DNA from: CAZFHZ01 sp964519015 | GTDB lineage: Bacteria > Blakebacterota > Blakebacteria > Blakebacterales > CAYUVJ01 | DNA length: 32,528 nucleotides | Assembly (NCBI GenBank): GCA_964519015.1 | Contig: CAZFHZ010000032.1 | Coordinates: 1-32,528, forward strand | Direction of reading: 5' to 3' | Shown: positions 1-7,868 of the stretch, piece by piece | How positions within the stretch are numbered: the stretch's first letter is position 1 | How the letters are laid out: the number at the start of each line of letters is the position of its first letter | Notes under the pieces: model-generated | The model's input: only the letters and a program-made list of their open reading frames with translations | What the model was told of the DNA's origin: nothing | The model's database searches: none | Made by a program: the position numbers and the translations under genes

Positions 1-2
1 AC

Positions 3-1364
3 CGAATCGTAGCCGGCCTTCGCCAACCGACGCCTGCCGACATCAGGCGCTCGGACAAGGCGCTGGTCGATGAGTTGCAGCGATGGCCGGACTGGAAGAG
101 CGCCCTTCGCCTTATTCTTCTCGGCGTGGCAGGTCGTCCCGCGCGGAAGGCCCTGAGCCGCGAGGTGGCCCGCTTCCTGTGCCTGCTGTTGACTTGTACC
201 GGCTCGACGGTTGCCGAAGAAATCGCTGTCATGGATGCCCGCGTTGAGTTTGAGCGGGCGGCCCTCGCGCTGGCCCGATGGACCGACTGGACCGGCGATG
301 AAGGCCCGGTCCGGCGTCACTGGGACAAGCTCACCGCCCTGGCCGAGTACCTCCTGCGGCCCGACCATCACCACCTTCCTTCCGGGATGCTCTGGAGCGC
401 CCGCGAGTTCTGGGAACGGCATGCCGGTCTGGGGATCGAACCAGGGCTGGAACTGATCTACCAGGTCTACACCGTGGTCGGACTGCGGGCGGCCGCCTCG
501 CTGGCCACTCGGCTGGGCCATACGGCCGAGGCGGAGCGCTGGGCGAGGGAGGCTGGACGGCTCCTTCAGGCCGTGCTGGAGGATCCCACCTGGCGGCTCC
601 ACGATGAGGGCGGTTTCTTCAAGCGGCGGGGGCTCGACGGCCGGCGCCAGGACACGATCGAACCCGGCCCCCTCTCTGGGCTGCCCGCCGGCCTGCCGCT
701 CACCTCGGCCGGCCCGCACCGGCTCGATCCCGACACGAGCGCCGCCCTGCCGATCGCGCTGCGCGTGGTGGATCCCAGCTCGGAGCTGGCCGGCCGCACC
801 CTCGAAGGTCTGGAGTGCCTCTGGAACCAGGCCTGGACGGGGGGCGGCTACGGCCGCTACCACGTCTCGAGCGAGCCCGACTCCCCGGGGGCCTGGCCTT
901 TCCCCTCTCTCTTCGTGGCCCGTGCCTATCACGAGCGAGGGGAGTGGGCCCGGGTCCGGCGCATCCTGGAATGGCTCGGCGCTTCCCCGGGCTCGGAGGC
1001 CGGCGCCTGGTTCGAGAACCACGGGCTGCGGATGGCGCCCCCCTTCCCCCAGGTGGGCATCCCCCCCTGGACCTGGGCGGAGGTGCTCGAGGTACTGGTC
1101 CACCACCTGGCCGGGGTGCGTCCGGGCCCCGAGGACCTGCTCCTGCGTCCCCGTCCCCTGCCCGGGACCGAGCGGATCACCGGGAGTCTGCCGCTGCGCG
1201 GCGGCCGGCTCCACCTCGACCTGCGTTTTATCCCTGGAGTGGAACCCGCCTGGCAGTCGAACGCGGAGCTGGTCGCGGAGGGAGAGGCCGAAGTGCGGTT
1301 GCGCTACCCGAGCGGCGACCTGGTGGTGAGCGCTTTACTGCCCGTAGCCCCGGAGGACGTATGA
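3..1364 (+). CDS. Six-hairpin glycosidase-like protein, 5' end not resolved
   Basis: The frame is open to the left window edge, so the true start may lie outside. Inside the window possible starts are TTG at 75, a GTG near 165 that would give a short signal-like hydrophobic run (FLCLLLTCTGSTVA), and ATG at 231. From about residue 90 the protein resembles the helical (alpha/alpha)6 domain of six-hairpin glycosidases: repeated helical pairs (WSAREFWERHAGLG, GLELIYQVYTVVGLRAA, PFPSLFVARAYHERGEW), then a small beta-rich C-terminal part (residues counted to the end LVVSALLPVAPEDV). I cannot assign a GH family or catalytic acid. The stop codon overlaps the ATG of the GH38 alpha-mannosidase by four bases, so the two are probably co-translated and act on the same glycan. 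Codons before about position 240 use noticeably more A/T at third positions than those after, so the first 230 bases may not belong to this gene. Confidence 0.6.
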   Translation, partial: RIVAGLRQPTPADIRRSDKALVDELQRWPDWKSALRLILLGVAGRPARKALSREVARFLCLLLTCTGSTVAEEIAVMDARVEFERAALALARWTDWTGDEGPVRRHWDKLTALAEYLLRPDHHHLPSGMLWSAREFWERHAGLGIEPGLELIYQVYTVVGLRAAASLATRLGHTAEAERWAREAGRLLQAVLEDPTWRLHDEGGFFKRRGLDGRRQDTIEPGPLSGLPAGLPLTSAGPHRLDPDTSAALPIALRVVDPSSELAGRTLEGLECLWNQAWTGGGYGRYHVSSEPDSPGAWPFPSLFVARAYHERGEWARVRRILEWLGASPGSEAGAWFENHGLRMAPPFPQVGIPPWTWAEVLEVLVHHLAGVRPGPEDLLLRPRPLPGTERITGSLPLRGGRLHLDLRFIPGVEPAWQSNAELVAEGEAEVRLRYPSGDLVVSALLPVAPEDV

Positions 1365-3919
1365 ACCCGCCCCCCCTCTTCCTGGTCTGCAACGCCCACC
1401 TCGATCCGGTCTGGCTCTGGGAGTGGGAGGAGGGGATGGGGGAGGCGCTGGCCACCTTCCGGACCGCCGCCCGCTTCTGCGAGGAGCAGGAGGGATTCGT
1501 CTTCTGTCACAACGAGGCCCTCCTTTACGAGTGGGTCGAGGAGCACGAACCCGACCTCTTCGCCCGCCTGCGCGAGCTGGTGGCCGCCGGGCGCTGGCAC
1601 GTGATGGGGGGCTGGTACCTGCAGCCCGACTGCAACCTCCCCTCGGGGGAGTCGCTGGTCCGCCAGATCGTGGTCGGGAAGCGCTACTTCCGGGAGAAGT
1701 TCGGGGTGGAGCCGCGGGTGGCGGTCAACCTCGATCCCTTCGGGCACAGCCGGGGGCTGGTGCAGATCCTGGCCCGGAGCGGCTACCAGGGGTACCTCTT
1801 CTGCCGCCCCGACGCGAAGTTCCTTGCCCTGCCGGCCGACGACTTCCGCTGGGTGGGCTACGACGGATCGTCTGTCCTCGCCCACCGGGCGGCCGACCAC
1901 TACAACTCGGAGCGGGGGCGGGCGGCCGGGAAGATCCGGGGCTGGCTCGAGCGCCACCCCGATCCCCGGCCCGGCCTGCTCCTCTGGGGGATCGGCGACC
2001 ATGGGGGCGGGCCGAGCGCTCAGGACCTGGAGGGGATCGCGCGGCTCCAGGCCGAGCCGGCGCCAGGCGGTCACCGCATCGTGCACGGCCGGCCGGAGGA
2101 CTACTTCGAGGTCCTGGCCGCTTCCGGAGGTGAGCTGCCGGAGCACGCCGGGGACCTGAATCCCTGGGCGGTGGGTTGCTACACCTCGATGGCCCGCATC
2201 AAGCAGCGCCACCGCCGGCTCGAAGGGATGCTCTACGGGGTCGAGAAATTGCTCGTCCAGGCCGGGCTCGAGGGGCGCCTCTCCTGGCCGGCGGCGGCCC
2301 TGGCCGAAGCGGAGCGGGACCTGCTCTTCTGCGAGTTCCACGATATCCTGCCCGGCTCCTCGATCGAGGCGGTCGAGCAGTACGCATTGCAGCGGCTCGA
2401 TCACGGCCTGGAGATCCTGGAGCGACTGCGGGCGCGGGCCTTCTTCGCCCTCTCCTCCGGCGAAGCTCCCGGGGAGGAGGGGGAGTACCCCCTGCTGCTC
2501 CTCAACCACCACCCCTGGCCGGTGGAACGGGTCGTTGCGCTGGAGTTCCAACCCCCCGAACCCAACCCCGACCCCTCCTTATTCCTGCAGCCGGAGCTGA
2601 CCGGCCCCGATGGTCAGGCAGTCCCCTTCCAGCTCGAGCAGGAGCGCTGCAACATCCAGACCGACCAGCGCAAGCGGCTCGTCTTCCGGGCCCGGCTGGA
2701 GGCGTCCACCCTGCACCGCTGGGCGGTCCGGCTCCGCACCCTCCCGCGCGAGCAGGCGCGGGGGACGGTGCCCGGCCGGCCGTTGGTGAGTGAGCAACTC
2801 CCGGAACCGGCTCCCGATGGGGGGAGGGTGTGGCGCTTCACGTCCGATGAGGCGGAATGGGTCGTGGATGCCGGCACCGGGCTGCTGCGCGCCGGCCGGA
2901 CGGGCGGCGTCGCGACGCTGGGGGCGGGCGCACTGCGCCCCCTGCTGCTGGCCGACGATGCCGATCCATGGGGGATGCGGGTGCGCGCCTTCCGCGAGGT
3001 GGTCGGCGCTTTCGAACCCCTCTCCCCCGAGGAGGCCGCCCGCTGGGCCGGGGTGGCGGCGCCCACCCTGGAGCCGGTGCGCATCATCGAGCAGGGGCCG
3101 ATCCGTACGGTGGTCGAGTCGCTCCTGGGCTATGGCCGCTCCCGACTGCGCCTGCGCTGCGCTTTCCCCCGCCACGGCCGCGCCTTCGATGTGGAGGTGC
3201 GCATCCATTGGGCCGAGACCGACCGGATGCTCAAGCTCGCCCTGCCTACCCCATGGGTGAAGGGAAGCGTCCGGGGGGAGGTGGCCTGCGGGACGGAGAC
3301 CTTCACCCGGGAAGGGGAGGAGCTGGTCGCTCAGCGCTGGGTAGGAGTGGTCTCGGAGGAGGGGCGACAAGCGTTGACCGTACTCAACGACGGGACCCAC
3401 GGCTTCGACTTCGCCGACGGGGAGCTGCGGCTCTCCCTGCTCCGCGCCCCGGCCCAGGCCGGGCATCCGGTGGCCCCCGACCGGCCGATCGTGCGGGGAG
3501 ATCGGCATACCCCGCGCCTCGACCAGGGGGAGCATACCTTCCGTTTCCGGATCCAGGCCGGTCCGGCCGCCGAACGCCTGGCCGCCGTGGGTCGGGAGGC
3601 GCTGGTCTTCAACGAGCCCTTCTTCGCTCTGGCCTTGAATCCCCCGGGAAAGGGCGCCCGGGCCCGGCCGGGGATACAGCTATCCGGCGGGAGTGTCCTG
3701 CTCTCCGCGCTCAAACGGGCCGAGACGGGGGAGGGGATCGTGCTGCGCTTCTTCGAGCCGACCGGAGAGGGAGGTTCGACGCGGGTGAGCATCCCTTCGC
3801 TCGACCTTAACTTCGAGGTCCCCCTCGGACCCTTCGAGCTCAAGACGGTGGTGGTCGATCCGGCCACCCGCACCTGGCGGGAGACCGACCTGCTGGAACG
3901 GACGCTCCCGGAGCGTTAA
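1361..3919 (+). CDS. GH38 family alpha-mannosidase
   Basis: Retaining, metal-dependent alpha-mannosidase of 852 residues, a usual length for bacterial GH38. The N-terminal barrel has the metal-binding NAHLDPVWLW (His13, Asp15), the nucleophile motif NLDPFGHS (Asp125), GIGDHGGGPS (Asp213, His214) and CEFHDILPGSS (His327), which together match the zinc ligand and catalytic set of the family. Residues from about 360 onward form the beta-sandwich-rich C-terminal half. There is no signal peptide, so it is probably cytoplasmic and acts on imported manno-oligosaccharides. The ATG at 1361 is chosen because it starts exactly at the conserved N-terminus, has GGAGGA at 1352-1357, and overlaps the upstream stop (ATGA). 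The frame stays open much further upstream, but that stretch is a shadow of the preceding gene. Family assignment is firm; the exact linkage cut is not readable from sequence. Confidence 0.95.
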   Translation: MNPPPLFLVCNAHLDPVWLWEWEEGMGEALATFRTAARFCEEQEGFVFCHNEALLYEWVEEHEPDLFARLRELVAAGRWHVMGGWYLQPDCNLPSGESLVRQIVVGKRYFREKFGVEPRVAVNLDPFGHSRGLVQILARSGYQGYLFCRPDAKFLALPADDFRWVGYDGSSVLAHRAADHYNSERGRAAGKIRGWLERHPDPRPGLLLWGIGDHGGGPSAQDLEGIARLQAEPAPGGHRIVHGRPEDYFEVLAASGGELPEHAGDLNPWAVGCYTSMARIKQRHRRLEGMLYGVEKLLVQAGLEGRLSWPAAALAEAERDLLFCEFHDILPGSSIEAVEQYALQRLDHGLEILERLRARAFFALSSGEAPGEEGEYPLLLLNHHPWPVERVVALEFQPPEPNPDPSLFLQPELTGPDGQAVPFQLEQERCNIQTDQRKRLVFRARLEASTLHRWAVRLRTLPREQARGTVPGRPLVSEQLPEPAPDGGRVWRFTSDEAEWVVDAGTGLLRAGRTGGVATLGAGALRPLLLADDADPWGMRVRAFREVVGAFEPLSPEEAARWAGVAAPTLEPVRIIEQGPIRTVVESLLGYGRSRLRLRCAFPRHGRAFDVEVRIHWAETDRMLKLALPTPWVKGSVRGEVACGTETFTREGEELVAQRWVGVVSEEGRQALTVLNDGTHGFDFADGELRLSLLRAPAQAGHPVAPDRPIVRGDRHTPRLDQGEHTFRFRIQAGPAAERLAAVGREALVFNEPFFALALNPPGKGARARPGIQLSGGSVLLSALKRAETGEGIVLRFFEPTGEGGSTRVSIPSLDLNFEVPLGPFELKTVVVDPATRTWRETDLLERTLPER

Positions 3920-3951
3920 AGGGTCTGAAGCCGGGTCGGGAGAGGGGGGGA

Positions 3952-4563
3952 TCAGCGCATCGGCGGTGAGGAGAAGCCCCAGAGCATGAGGTTGCGCCAC
4001 CACTGGACCGGCCGCAGGCCGGAATGCCCGACCGCCGTCTTCGCCTCCGGCAGCGTCCAGGCGGTGCGGAAGATGGGCTCGAACCAGCCGACGAAGGAGC
4101 GGCGGATATCCGCGGCCAGCAGGTACCCCTGGGGCCGCAGAACCCGCTCCATCTCGTCCAGCATGGCCACCGGGTCCTCCACGATGTGGAGCATGTTCAG
4201 GTTGGTCAGGGCATCGAAGGTATCATCCGGAAAAGGTATCTGCTGCACATCGGCCACCTCGAAGAGGACCCGGCCGGCCAGCCCGCCCGCCCGGGCGGAC
4301 TCCCGGGCCATGACCACCAGCGGCTCGGCCAGGTCGATCCCCACCACCTCGGAGCCGGGGAAGGCCCGGGCCAGCTCCAGGGCGAAGGTGCCGGGGCCGC
4401 AGCCCACATCGAGCAGGCGGCCCGCCTCGAAGCCGGCCCGCCGCAGCATCTGGGCGGCCTTGCGCCCCAGCCGTGCGCTCCGTTGCCCCTCCCGGCGGGC
4501 GTAACCCTCGGCCCAGACCGGGTCGGAGAAGACGCGCGGGTGGATGAGCGGTCGCTGTTTCAT
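3952..4563 (-). CDS. Class I SAM-dependent methyltransferase (type 11)
   Basis: A 203-residue Rossmann-fold methyltransferase. Motif I is LLDVGCGPGTF at residues 50-60, followed by the acidic ribose-binding residue in VVGIDLA (Asp77). VADVQQIPFPDDTFD (about 103-117) and LNMLHIVEDP then EMERVLRPQGYLLAADI are the usual motif II/III elements of UbiE/Methyltransf_11 enzymes. The substrate cannot be inferred. It is convergent with the alpha-mannosidase (32 bp gap) and lies 80 bp downstream of the phosphate permease on the same strand, so it may be a distal operon member or have its own promoter in that gap. No membrane segment or signal peptide is visible. Confidence 0.9.
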   Translation of the reverse strand: MKQRPLIHPRVFSDPVWAEGYARREGQRSARLGRKAAQMLRRAGFEAGRLLDVGCGPGTFALELARAFPGSEVVGIDLAEPLVVMARESARAGGLAGRVLFEVADVQQIPFPDDTFDALTNLNMLHIVEDPVAMLDEMERVLRPQGYLLAADIRRSFVGWFEPIFRTAWTLPEAKTAVGHSGLRPVQWWRNLMLWGFSSPPMR

Positions 4564-4626
4564 GATCCCTCCCGTCCGTCGGAGTCACCTCTTCAAGAGT
4601 GGTACGGAAGGAGGACCCGCTCCGTT

Positions 4627-4640
4627 TCCCCGATCGGGGA
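4627..4640 (-). terminator. Short palindrome after the phosphate permease gene
   Basis: A perfect 14-nt palindrome (TCCCCGATCGGGGA) begins three bases beyond the PiT stop codon. It could form a G+C-rich stem of five pairs with a GATC loop. No T-tract follows on the minus strand, so if it ends or attenuates transcription it would not be a classical intrinsic terminator. Confidence 0.3.
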
Positions 4641-4643
4641 CGC

Positions 4644-5642
4644 TCACCCCAGCAGGTGACGCAGGCCGTTGATCAGCCACATCAGCAGCGCGCCCACGAG
4701 CGCGGTGGTGGGAAGGGTCAACACCCAGGCCCAGACGATTCGGCTGGCCACCCCCCAGCGCACCGCCGAGATGCGGGTGGTGGAGCCCACCCCGGCGATG
4801 GCCCCGGCGATGGTATGGGTGGTCGAGACCGGGATGCCGAAGTGGGAGGCGATGAGGATCGAGGTCGCCCCGGCCGTCTCGGCGCAGAAGCCGTTGACCG
4901 GCCGGAGCTTGGTCAGGCGCACCCCCATGGTGTGTACCACCTGCCACCCCCCGGTCAGCGTGCCCAGGGCGATGACCGTGTAACTGCTTATGATGACCCA
5001 GAGTGGGACGTGGAACTCCGGCAGGTAGCCGGCCGAGAAGAGCAGGACGGTGATGATCCCCATCGTCTTCTGGGCGTCGTTGAGTCCGTGGCCGAGCGAG
5101 TAGGCGGCCGAGGAGAGGAGCTGCCCCACCCGGAAGAGTCGGTCCACCCGCCGCGGTTGGGTGGCCTGGAAGAGCCAGAAGATGAGCACCATGAGAAGGA
5201 ATCCCAGCACACCCCCGATGAGCGGAGAAAGCACGATGAAAGCGGCCACCCGCGTCACTCCGGGCACGATCAGAACGCTGAAACCAGCTTTGGCGATGCC
5301 CGCTCCGGCCAGCCCCCCGATGAGGGAGTGGGACACACTGATGGGCAGGCCGAGCCGGGTGCAGGCGTGGGTCCAGAGGATGGCCCCCACCAGGGCGGCC
5401 AGGATCAGCCAGGGGTCGATCACCCCCACTTCCACGATCCCCTTGCCGATGGTGGTGGCCACTTTGACCCCGAAGAGGCCGGCCGCGGCGAAGTTGAAGA
5501 AGGCCGCCCAGAGGACCGCCAACCGGGGGGGGAGCACGCCGGTGGAGACGACGGTGGCGATCGAGTTGGCGGCGTCGTTCATGCCGTTGAGAAAGTCGAA
5601 CAGGAGGGCCAGGACGATGATGGCGATCACCAGAGCGAGCAC
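4644..5642 (-). CDS. pit: PiT family inorganic phosphate permease
   Basis: Low-affinity phosphate (metal-phosphate) symporter of the inner membrane. Both duplicated PiT signatures are present: FDFLNGMNDAANSIATVV near residues 15-33 and GHGLNDAQKTMG near 184-195. Each half also has a PISVSHS / PVSTTHT loop (about 100-106 and 271-277), as expected for the inverted-repeat fold. Around ten hydrophobic segments are seen and the 332-residue length is normal for short bacterial members. I place the start at GTG 5642 because GGAG lies eight bases upstream; a TTG two codons earlier (5648) has the same GGAG only two bases away. It follows a DUF47/PhoU-like gene by 55 bp on the same strand, the standard pit operon arrangement. 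Confidence 0.95.
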   Translation of the reverse strand: MLALVIAIIVLALLFDFLNGMNDAANSIATVVSTGVLPPRLAVLWAAFFNFAAAGLFGVKVATTIGKGIVEVGVIDPWLILAALVGAILWTHACTRLGLPISVSHSLIGGLAGAGIAKAGFSVLIVPGVTRVAAFIVLSPLIGGVLGFLLMVLIFWLFQATQPRRVDRLFRVGQLLSSAAYSLGHGLNDAQKTMGIITVLLFSAGYLPEFHVPLWVIISSYTVIALGTLTGGWQVVHTMGVRLTKLRPVNGFCAETAGATSILIASHFGIPVSTTHTIAGAIAGVGSTTRISAVRWGVASRIVWAWVLTLPTTALVGALLMWLINGLRHLLG

Positions 5643-5697
5643 GTGCAAGTCTCCATGGCTTCCGGTCCGTTCGGCTCGATCATCCCGCGGCTGCGCA

Positions 5698-6318
5698 TCA
5701 GCTCTTGATGATGATCGTCTCGACGACGTTGGCTACGTCCTCGCAGCGGTCGGTGGCCTCCTCCAGCAGCATGTAGAGCTCTTTGAGTTTCACGATCCGG
5801 ATGGCATCCCGCTCGTGCGTGAAGAGTTCGACGAGCCCCCGGCGCTGTGCGGCGTCGGCCTCGTTCTCCACCCGGTTGATCTCCACCGAGGCCGACTGGG
5901 CTTCGGCGTGGCGTCGGCGGTCGTGCAGTGCCCGCACCGCCTGCTGCACGAATCCGACCGATTCGACCAGCAGGTCGGCCAGTTCGACCAGGTAGGGAGT
6001 GGCCTCCTCGATACCAAAGATCTCGATGCGGGAAGCGGCGGCATCGGTCGCGTCGAGGACATCATCCAGGCGGACGATCAGGGTGTGGATATCCTCGCGG
6101 TCGAAGGGGGTGATGAAGGTGGTGTTGAGCTTGTCGAGGGTCAGGTGGGTGATCCGGTCCCCCTCGTGCTCGATCTCCTTGATCTGTTCCACCATCGCCG
6201 TCACGCCGCTCAGATCGTTCAGCATCTCCCGGAAGAGTCGGACACCCACCAGGATGTTGGCGCACGACTGATCGAAAAGTTCCAGGAAGGCGTCGTTCTT
6301 GGGCAGGAACCAGCGCAT
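5698..6318 (-). CDS. DUF47 / PhoU-like phosphate transport regulator
   Basis: A 206-residue all-helical protein of the PhoU_div (DUF47) family, normally encoded beside PiT permeases and thought to regulate them. Diagnostic segments are MRWFLPKNDAFLELFD at the N-terminus, EIEHEGDRITHLTLDKLNTTFITPFDREDI (about 48-78, quoted in part as the IEHEGD and TPFDREDI motifs), and the repeat-like IEXEAD helix INRVENEADAAQRRGL later on, typical PhoU acidic metal-binding E-x-x-x-D helices. The start at 6318 is chosen from the conserved N-terminus and a GGGGA ribosome site about eight bases upstream, although the frame is open further. It is the first gene of the phosphate pair. Confidence 0.93.
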   Translation of the reverse strand: MRWFLPKNDAFLELFDQSCANILVGVRLFREMLNDLSGVTAMVEQIKEIEHEGDRITHLTLDKLNTTFITPFDREDIHTLIVRLDDVLDATDAAASRIEIFGIEEATPYLVELADLLVESVGFVQQAVRALHDRRRHAEAQSASVEINRVENEADAAQRRGLVELFTHERDAIRIVKLKELYMLLEEATDRCEDVANVVETIIIKS

Positions 6319-6350
6319 CGTTGCGTCCCCTGTCAGAAAGGTCTGCCGAG

Positions 6351-6382
6351 AATATACACCGACTTCCCCTCGGTCCGGGGAA
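6351..6382 (-). promoter_or_regulatory. Candidate promoter and operator of the phosphate operon
   Basis: On the minus strand TATATT (6356-6351) is the only A/T-rich hexamer in the 155-bp divergent region and sits 32 bases before the DUF47 start, a plausible -10 box. No good -35 is seen at 17 bp. Instead an inverted repeat, TTCCCC-N7-GGGGAA (6364-6382), covers the -35 position, so an activator or repressor could bind there. The facing SMP-30-like gene starts at 6474 and must have its promoter in the same interval, where I see no convincing boxes. Confidence 0.3.
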
Positions 6383-6473
6383 CGCTTTTTCCCCTTCCTC
6401 CGTATTGGTAGATGACCCTGGAAGACTCCCGGCCCCGGTCGGGCCGGCACCCCATTCCAACCGGAGTCGGTCC

Positions 6474-7868
6474 ATGCGACGACCGCCTGAGCACCGGAGC
6501 CCCTGCCGCCGGCTCCGCCTGTTCCACTTCCCCCTGCCGGCCCTGCTGGCGACCGCCCTTGTGCCGGCCGGCATCCGTGCCCAGCCGATCACGGACGGCT
6601 CGACCGGGCCCGGGATGATCCGCTCCTGGCAGGTCTCCGAGGCCATCCCGGCGGCCGAGCTGGCCGTCGATGTCCTCGCCTATCCCGACTTCGTCGCCCT
6701 CTGGCGTCTGGCCTGGCGGGAGGTGACCCCGGAGTCGAACGGCCGGATCGATATGGCCCGGGTCGATCCCCCGACCGGCTCCTTCCCCCGTCTGGCTCTG
6801 GCCCGGACGACGCTCTTCGTGGATACGCTCCAGACCGTCCCGCTGCGTTTCGGGCTCCTCGGCGAGGGGGCGCTCTTCGTCAATAAACGGAAGCTCTACT
6901 ACAGCGATGGAGCGGCTCGGGCCGGGACCGGTCTCCACGAGGTGGTCTGGGCGGACCTCAATCCGGGCCTGAACGAGATCCTGCTGGTCGTCAAGGAGAC
7001 CCCGGCGGGCTGGGGTTTCATGGTGCAGGCCGACCGCACCTTCCCCGACCCTCCCCGTGACCACACCCGCCTGGAAAAGGTCTGGGAGACCCCGGCCGAG
7101 CTGAACATCCCGGAATCGGTCTGCTGGGACCGGAAGCGGCAGGTCTTCTATGTGACCAGCTACAACCGGCTCTCCCGGGCCGGGGCGGGGCAGGGGTATG
7201 TCTCCAGGATCGCTCCCGACGGCCGGATCCTCGACCGGGAGTGGGTCACCGGACTGGACGGACCCTGTGGCACGGCGCTGTATGCCGACCGGCTCTATGT
7301 CGTGGAATGCACCGGACAGCTGGTCGCCATCGACCTCGACCGCGGGGTGGTCACCGACCGGTGGAAGGCCCCTCCCTCCCGCTTCCTGAACGATATCGTC
7401 ATCGCCGCCGACGGGACCGTCTACATCTCCAACACCACTCCCGCCGCCGCGGGGGAGACGCATATCCTCCGGTTCAAGGATGGCGTCTTCGAGGCCTGGA
7501 AGAGCGGACTGGAGATCTCGAAGGCGAACGGACTCTGTCTCTGGAACGGGAAGCTGGTGGTCGGCAGCTCGGGGGACTGCCTGCTCAAGGCGGTCGACCT
7601 GGTCACCCGGGAGGTCACCGACATCGTCGGACTGGGGGGGCGGGTGATCGACGGCATCCGCACCGATGCCACGGGGAACCTGCTGGTCACCCTGTGGGAG
7701 GAGGAGGGGGTGGTCATCACCCCCGACGGGCACGTCACCGAGTTGCTCGATGTGGCCGGGAGCGGCCGCAACCTGGCCGACTGCGACTACGTCCCCGAGC
7801 TCGGGCTGTGGGTGATCGCCACCTTCTACGGAAACTCGGTGGCCGCCTGGCGACTCACCCCGCCGTGA
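6474..7868 (+). CDS. Secreted SMP-30/gluconolactonase-like beta-propeller
   Basis: A 464-residue exported protein. An arginine-rich n-region is followed by a hydrophobic stretch (FHFPLPALLATALVPAG) ending in IRAQP, a likely signal-peptidase site near residue 36. After a first domain of about 150 residues of jelly-roll-like appearance (GALFVNKRKLYYSDG, LNPGLNEILLVVKET), the C-terminal 270 residues carry the repeating strands of an SMP-30/NHL-type six-bladed propeller: PESVCWDRKRQVFYVTSYN, LNDIVIAADGTVYISNTTP, ANGLCLWNGKLVVGSSGD, IDGIRTDATGNLLVTLWEE. Related propellers hydrolyse sugar lactones or only bind ligands; which applies here is unknown. ATG 6474 has GGAG seven bases upstream. Its last 14 bases overlap the end of the opposite-strand ROK gene. 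Confidence 0.8.
   Translation: MRRPPEHRSPCRRLRLFHFPLPALLATALVPAGIRAQPITDGSTGPGMIRSWQVSEAIPAAELAVDVLAYPDFVALWRLAWREVTPESNGRIDMARVDPPTGSFPRLALARTTLFVDTLQTVPLRFGLLGEGALFVNKRKLYYSDGAARAGTGLHEVVWADLNPGLNEILLVVKETPAGWGFMVQADRTFPDPPRDHTRLEKVWETPAELNIPESVCWDRKRQVFYVTSYNRLSRAGAGQGYVSRIAPDGRILDREWVTGLDGPCGTALYADRLYVVECTGQLVAIDLDRGVVTDRWKAPPSRFLNDIVIAADGTVYISNTTPAAAGETHILRFKDGVFEAWKSGLEISKANGLCLWNGKLVVGSSGDCLLKAVDLVTREVTDIVGLGGRVIDGIRTDATGNLLVTLWEEEGVVITPDGHVTELLDVAGSGRNLADCDYVPELGLWVIATFYGNSVAAWRLTPP

Noticed and set aside
6329..6346. PHO-box-like CTGTCAG upstream of the DUF47-pit operon
   Set aside because: Only the first 7-mer resembles the consensus; the second half at the 11-bp step does not match, and it lies between the probable -10 and the start codon.
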